9,116 nucleotides of DNA. Source: Actinomycetota bacterium. GTDB lineage: Bacteria > Actinomycetota > Acidimicrobiia > Acidimicrobiales > Ilumatobacteraceae. The stretch spans positions 1 to 9,116 of the forward strand of contig WLEG01000063.1 of the NCBI GenBank assembly GCA_009704425.1, written 5' to 3'. Below are positions 6,160-9,116 of this stretch, one piece after another. The notes below the pieces were generated by a model, which saw only the letters and a program-made list of their open reading frames with translations, ran no database searches and was not told the origin of the DNA. Every line of letters begins with the position of its first letter. Position 1 is the first letter of the stretch. The position numbers were made by a program, and so were the translations under genes.

Positions 6160-7926
6160 TCAGATCGACGACATCAACAATTCCGAGTCACCGGTGATCG
6201 ACGGAACCAATCCGTCGGCGACCGGCATCAACTGTTCGCAGAAGAAGCGAGCGGACGCGACTCGTTCGTTCACCGTGGCCTCGTCCAGACCGCTCTCGCT
6301 CGCGATCACCGCCGACTCGGCCAACAGGTAGCCACCGGTCAGCACACTGATGAGGCGCAGATACGGCGTCGCGCCCGACAACAGGTCCAGCTGATTGCCG
6401 CCATGTTGGGCCAACCACTCGGTGGCTTCGCGCGTGGCGGCGAGGGTCTTCACCAGGGCCGCGCGCGTGGCCGCCAACTGCGGGAACGCCGCCAGTCGGT
6501 TGATCAGGGAGTCGATCGAGTCGAGATGACGCTTGACCACCGCTCCACCCTGCATCCCCAACTTGCGACCCACGAGATCGATGGCCTGGATGCCGTTCGT
6601 GCCCTCGTAGATGGTGGTGATGCGGGCGTCGCGATAGTGCTGGGCCACACCGGTCTCCTCGACGAAGCCCATGCCGCCGTGTATCTGCACCGCGATGCCC
6701 GTGAGCTCGACGGCCATGTCGGTGCCCCAGCCCTTCGACATCGGGGTGAGAAGCGCGGCGAGATCGGCGGCGAACTCTCGCTCGCTCGCGTCGGGGTGGT
6801 GCTTGGCCACGTCGAGGCACGCGGCGTTCCAATACGTGAGTCGACGCAGGGCCTCGCAGGTGGTCTTGATGGTGAGGAGCATGCGCTTCACGTCGGGGTG
6901 ATCGATGATGGGCGAGGACTCGCCGGCCGGCGCACCGGGCGCGCGACCCTGACGACGGTCCTTCGCGTATTGAAGCGCTTGCTGGTAGGCGCGATCACTC
7001 ACCGACAGACCCTGGAGACCCACCGACAGACGGGCCTGGTTCATCATGGTGAACATGTACTGCATGCCCCGGTTCTCCTCACCGATGAGGTAACCGGTGG
7101 CACCGCCGTTGTCGCCGAAGGACAGGACGCAGGTGGGGCTGGCGTGGATGCCCAGTTTGTGCTCGACCGACACGCACGTGATGTCGTTCTTGCGGCCGAG
7201 CGAACCGTCGTTGTTGACGAGGTACTTGGGCACGATGAAGCACGAGATGCCCTTGGTGCCGGGAGGCGCGTCGGGCGTGCGGGCCAGCACGAGGTGAACG
7301 ATGTTGTCGGCCATGTCGTGCTCACCGAACGAGATGTAGATCTTGGTTCCCGAGATCCGGTACGAACCGTCGGCGTTCTTCACGGCCTTGGTGCGCACCG
7401 CGCCCACGTCACTGCCGGCATCGGGCTCGGTGAGGTTCATGGTGCCCGACCATTCGCCGGTGATCATCTTGGGCAGGTACAGCATCTTCTGCGCTTCGCT
7501 GCCGTGATGAAGGATCGCGTCGATGGCACCCTGGGTGAGCAACGGGCACATGGAGAACGCCATGTTCGACGCGGTCAGGATCTCCTGCAGTGCGATGCCC
7601 ACCACCCACGGGAAACCGCCACCTCCGAATCCGGTCTCGAACGGAACCGCGCCCCAACCGGCCAGGACGTAGTGCTGATACGCATCGGCGAAACCGGGCG
7701 CCGTCGTCACCGAGTGGTCGGGGTTCAATCGCACGCCGAACTTGTCGCCCACCTTGTTCAACGGAGCGATCTTCTCCTCCATGAACCGCGCGGCTTCCTC
7801 CAACAGGTCGCGCACCACCGACGAGTCGACGTCGAGATAACCGGGCAGTTCGAGGATTCGGTCGAGACCGCACACGCGGTTGAGAACGAAATCGATGTCG
7901 GCGAGGGGGGCGCGGTAGTCGGTCAC
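6160..7926 (-). CDS. Large acyl-CoA dehydrogenase (DmdC/FadE5-like, with C-terminal extension)
   Basis: The 588-residue FAD enzyme belongs to the long subclass of acyl-CoA dehydrogenases (ordinary members have about 380-400 residues), which removes two hydrogens from the alpha-beta bond of an acyl-CoA and passes electrons to ETF. An N-terminal helical domain (about 35-155) leads to the middle domain signature MNLTEPDAGSDVGAVRTKA (163-181) and GTKIYISFGEHDMADNIVHL (193-212). The C-terminal helical domain holds QARLSVGLQGLSVSDRAYQQ (297-316) and QIHGGMGFVEETGVAQHYRD (414-433). IYEGTNGIQAIDLVGRKL (439-456) carries the expected catalytic base Glu441. An extra domain at about 460-588 matches the extension of DmdC and FadE5 types. 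DmdC acts on 3-methylmercaptopropionyl-CoA, but the same architecture covers fatty acyl-CoA enzymes, so the substrate is open. The GTG at 7926 follows TAGCCT by six bases. It lies 37 bases behind the unknown protein gene and converges on the TetR gene. Confidence 0.95.
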   Translation of the reverse strand: MTDYRAPLADIDFVLNRVCGLDRILELPGYLDVDSSVVRDLLEEAARFMEEKIAPLNKVGDKFGVRLNPDHSVTTAPGFADAYQHYVLAGWGAVPFETGFGGGGFPWVVGIALQEILTASNMAFSMCPLLTQGAIDAILHHGSEAQKMLYLPKMITGEWSGTMNLTEPDAGSDVGAVRTKAVKNADGSYRISGTKIYISFGEHDMADNIVHLVLARTPDAPPGTKGISCFIVPKYLVNNDGSLGRKNDITCVSVEHKLGIHASPTCVLSFGDNGGATGYLIGEENRGMQYMFTMMNQARLSVGLQGLSVSDRAYQQALQYAKDRRQGRAPGAPAGESSPIIDHPDVKRMLLTIKTTCEALRRLTYWNAACLDVAKHHPDASEREFAADLAALLTPMSKGWGTDMAVELTGIAVQIHGGMGFVEETGVAQHYRDARITTIYEGTNGIQAIDLVGRKLGMQGGAVVKRHLDSIDSLINRLAAFPQLAATRAALVKTLAATREATEWLAQHGGNQLDLLSGATPYLRLISVLTGGYLLAESAVIASESGLDEATVNERVASARFFCEQLMPVADGLVPSITGDSELLMSSI

Positions 7927-7932
7927 GCCGTC

Positions 7933-7938
7933 AGGCTA
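7933..7938 (-). promoter_or_regulatory. Putative -10 box of the acyl-CoA dehydrogenase gene (leaderless type)
   Basis: TAGCCT on the minus strand ends six bases before the GTG start at 7926, again the spacing of a leaderless promoter. It supports the GTG choice, because no ribosome site is seen. It lies in the 37-base gap after the upstream gene, so the dehydrogenase may be transcribed separately. Confidence 0.45.
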
Positions 7939-7956
7939 CGACCCCCGACGCGACGA

Positions 7957-7966
7957 TGAGATCTCA
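7957..7966. repeat. 10-base perfect palindrome over the stop codon of the unknown protein gene
   Basis: TGAGATCTCA is a perfect palindrome whose minus-strand TGA is the stop codon of the gene ending at 7964. It is short and has no T run; a chance origin is plausible. Confidence 0.4.
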
Positions 7967-8485
7967 GGCGCCCGTGAGAGTGCGCCACGCGACCGGACTC
8001 GCGGCGACGACCGCGGCGGGCGTCATGCGCAACGTGGCTTCGGGCACGAGGTCGGCGATGGCCCGACCCTCCTTGTAGTGGTGCACGTTCCCCACGCCCT
8101 CGAACAGTTCGGCCCGACGCTCGACGAGTTCGTGCGGCGGGTTGGCATCGAGGAATCCCCACATGGTGAAGGCGATCGTGAGGTCGTGGATCACCGGCGC
8201 ACGCCCGAAGAGCGAGGCACGACGCAAGGCGATGTTCAGGCAACCGCGAATCGCGTCGTCGGCCGAGGGTCCCCCGATGAGGTTCATACGATCCCGGAAA
8301 CGATTGGCCAGCATCAACCCGTATCCCTGATCCGGCCCCTGAAACCCGAGGCGCTCACCGACGGGTTGAAAACCCTCGATGTCGGTGGGGCGATCGTTCA
8401 CCCACGCCGCCGGGGCGACCTCGGGTGACGAATACGTGCGGACCTCGTCGAGGACCGGGGTGGGGGCGAACTTGGGTGCGGACAT
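7964..8485 (-). CDS. Conserved actinobacterial protein of unknown function
   Basis: The 173-residue protein has no signal peptide and no membrane segment. I do not recognise a named domain; the sequence resembles uncharacterised proteins I associate with actinobacteria. Notable segments are GFQGPDQGYGLMLANRFRDR (47-66), ADDAIRGCLNIALRRASLFG (75-94), RAPVIHDLTIAFTMWGFLD (95-113) and VGNVHHYKEGRAIADLVPEA (131-150). The N-terminal 30 residues are Pro-rich and likely flexible; the rest looks helical, with His100 and the HH pair at 135-136 as candidate functional residues. It begins at ATG 8485, seven bases after TACGGT, and lies 18 bases downstream of the cimA stop and 37 bases upstream of the acyl-CoA dehydrogenase, all on one strand. 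That placement suggests a role near acyl-CoA or branched-chain amino acid metabolism, by context only. Confidence 0.8.
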   Translation of the reverse strand: MSAPKFAPTPVLDEVRTYSSPEVAPAAWVNDRPTDIEGFQPVGERLGFQGPDQGYGLMLANRFRDRMNLIGGPSADDAIRGCLNIALRRASLFGRAPVIHDLTIAFTMWGFLDANPPHELVERRAELFEGVGNVHHYKEGRAIADLVPEATLRMTPAAVVAASPVAWRTLTGA

Positions 8486-8492
8486 CGTCTCT

Positions 8493-8498
8493 ACCGTA
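8493..8498 (-). promoter_or_regulatory. Putative -10 box of the unknown protein gene (leaderless type)
   Basis: TACGGT on the minus strand ends seven bases before the ATG at 8485. It lies in the 18-base gap after cimA, so if real it would be an extra start point inside a cimA-led operon. Confidence 0.4.
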
Positions 8499-8503
8499 TT
8501 CGC

Positions 8504-9116
8504 TCAGGCGTCGGCGTGCAGGAGTCCGTAGACCAACGATTCCTCGAGGGCCCGCCACGACGCCTCGATGATGTTGGGGCTGACCCCGATGGTGGTCCAG
8601 GACCGCTCGCCGTCGGTGGCGTCGATCAACACGCGGGTGACGGCACCCGTGGCCGAACCACCGTCGAGGATGCGCACCTTGTAGTCGGTCAGGTGGATGC
8701 GATCGACGCGCGGGTGCGCCTGCGACACGGCGGCCCGCAACGCGGTGTCGATGGCGTTCACGGGACCGTTGCCCTCGGCGGTGTGGACGTGACGGGTGGC
8801 CGAGCCCTCGGGTCCGACCCACACCTTCACCGTGGCCTCGGTGGTGAACGATCCGGTGGCGGACTCGTCCGTGATCACGCGCATGCTCTCGACGCGGAAG
8901 TACGGCTGGTCCCAACCCGTGGCGCGACGCATGAGCAACTCGAGCGACGCGTCGGCGGCCTCGAAGTGGTAGCCCTCGTGCTCGAGACGCTTCAGATCGT
9001 CGATGACCTGATTCACCGCCGGGCCGTCCATGGCGAGACCGAGCTCCTCGGCCTTGATGGCGATGGTGGCCTTGCCGGCCATCTCGCTCACGACGAAACG
9101 CGTGCCGTTGCCCACC
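8504..9116 (-). CDS. cimA: Citramalate synthase, C-terminal part only (cut by window edge)
   Basis: 203 residues before the stop are visible; the frame is open to the right edge, so the N-terminal catalytic TIM barrel is outside the window. The visible part begins with GNGTRFVVSEMAGKATIAIK, the linker that follows the barrel, then RLEHEGYHFEAADASLELLM, and ends in the LeuA-type regulatory/dimerisation domain with EGNGPVNAIDTALRAAV, IHLTDYKVRILDGGSATGAV and SWTTIGVSPNIIEASWRALE. The GYxFExAxAS segment and the YKVRILDG...VLIDATDGERSW pattern fit CimA-type enzymes (about 520-540 residues) better than 2-isopropylmalate synthase LeuA. CimA condenses pyruvate with acetyl-CoA to citramalate, the first step of the threonine-independent isoleucine route, and its C-terminal domain commonly mediates isoleucine feedback. 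A GTG near 9115 is inside the conserved protein and is not the real start. LeuA-like side activity cannot be excluded. Confidence 0.9.
   Translation of the reverse strand, partial: VGNGTRFVVSEMAGKATIAIKAEELGLAMDGPAVNQVIDDLKRLEHEGYHFEAADASLELLMRRATGWDQPYFRVESMRVITDESATGSFTTEATVKVWVGPEGSATRHVHTAEGNGPVNAIDTALRAAVSQAHPRVDRIHLTDYKVRILDGGSATGAVTRVLIDATDGERSWTTIGVSPNIIEASWRALEESLVYGLLHADA

Noticed and set aside
6403..7959. Long plus-strand open frame (518 codons) opposite the acyl-CoA dehydrogenase.
   Set aside because: The minus-strand gene has all family motifs; the opposite frame has none and biased His/Arg/Val composition.
9113..9115. GTG near the right edge as a start for a short separate gene.
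   Set aside because: The codon lies within conserved CimA sequence (VGNGTRFVVSEMAG), so the gene simply continues beyond the window.

Overview
The window looks like chromosomal DNA of a high-G+C actinobacterium. My best guess is the class Acidimicrobiia (Ilumatobacter-like), inferred from overall protein character and not from any marker gene. Supporting signs are the G+C-rich sequence with few gaps, some GTG starts, a GluRS gene beside a tRNA-Gln whose first acceptor pair is U1-A72 (typical of the transamidation route), and TANNNT -10 boxes lying 6 to 9 bases before several start codons, as expected for leaderless transcripts. I see no transposon, phage gene, CRISPR array or transfer function, and no stretch above 300 bases lacks a gene.

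Layout. Positions 1-3684 are on the minus strand: gltX (GluRS), then ydcF (a DUF218 membrane protein), then tRNA-Gln(CUG), then a Tat-exported PhoX/DUF839 phosphatase-like protein cut off by the left edge. Positions 3733-6156 are on the plus strand: a VIT/CCC1-type metal transporter, a small cysteine-rich DUF2237 protein 13 bases behind it, and a 424-residue regulator that carries two complete TetR-type helix-turn-helix segments. Positions 6160-9116 are again on the minus strand: the C-terminal part of citramalate synthase (cimA, cut by the right edge), a conserved actinobacterial protein of unknown function, and a large acyl-CoA dehydrogenase that meets the TetR gene end to end with only three bases between them.

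How the genes fit together. gltX and tRNA-Gln belong to one translation task, the charging of tRNA-Gln by way of Glu-tRNA-Gln. VIT and DUF2237 look like a two-gene transcription unit, possibly metal related. CimA supplies 2-oxobutanoate for isoleucine, and the acyl-CoA dehydrogenase oxidises an acyl-CoA thioester; the small protein between them is unassigned. The double-TetR gene has an operator-like inverted repeat immediately upstream that reaches its -10 box, so it probably controls itself; its other targets are not visible here.

Most of this is ordinary core-genome content. The points worth a second look are the tandem TetR protein with its operator, the recurrent leaderless promoter signature, the overlapping divergent gltX/vit promoters and the two uncharacterised proteins (DUF2237 and the cimA-linked protein). 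I did not find evidence for an obviously new multi-gene system.
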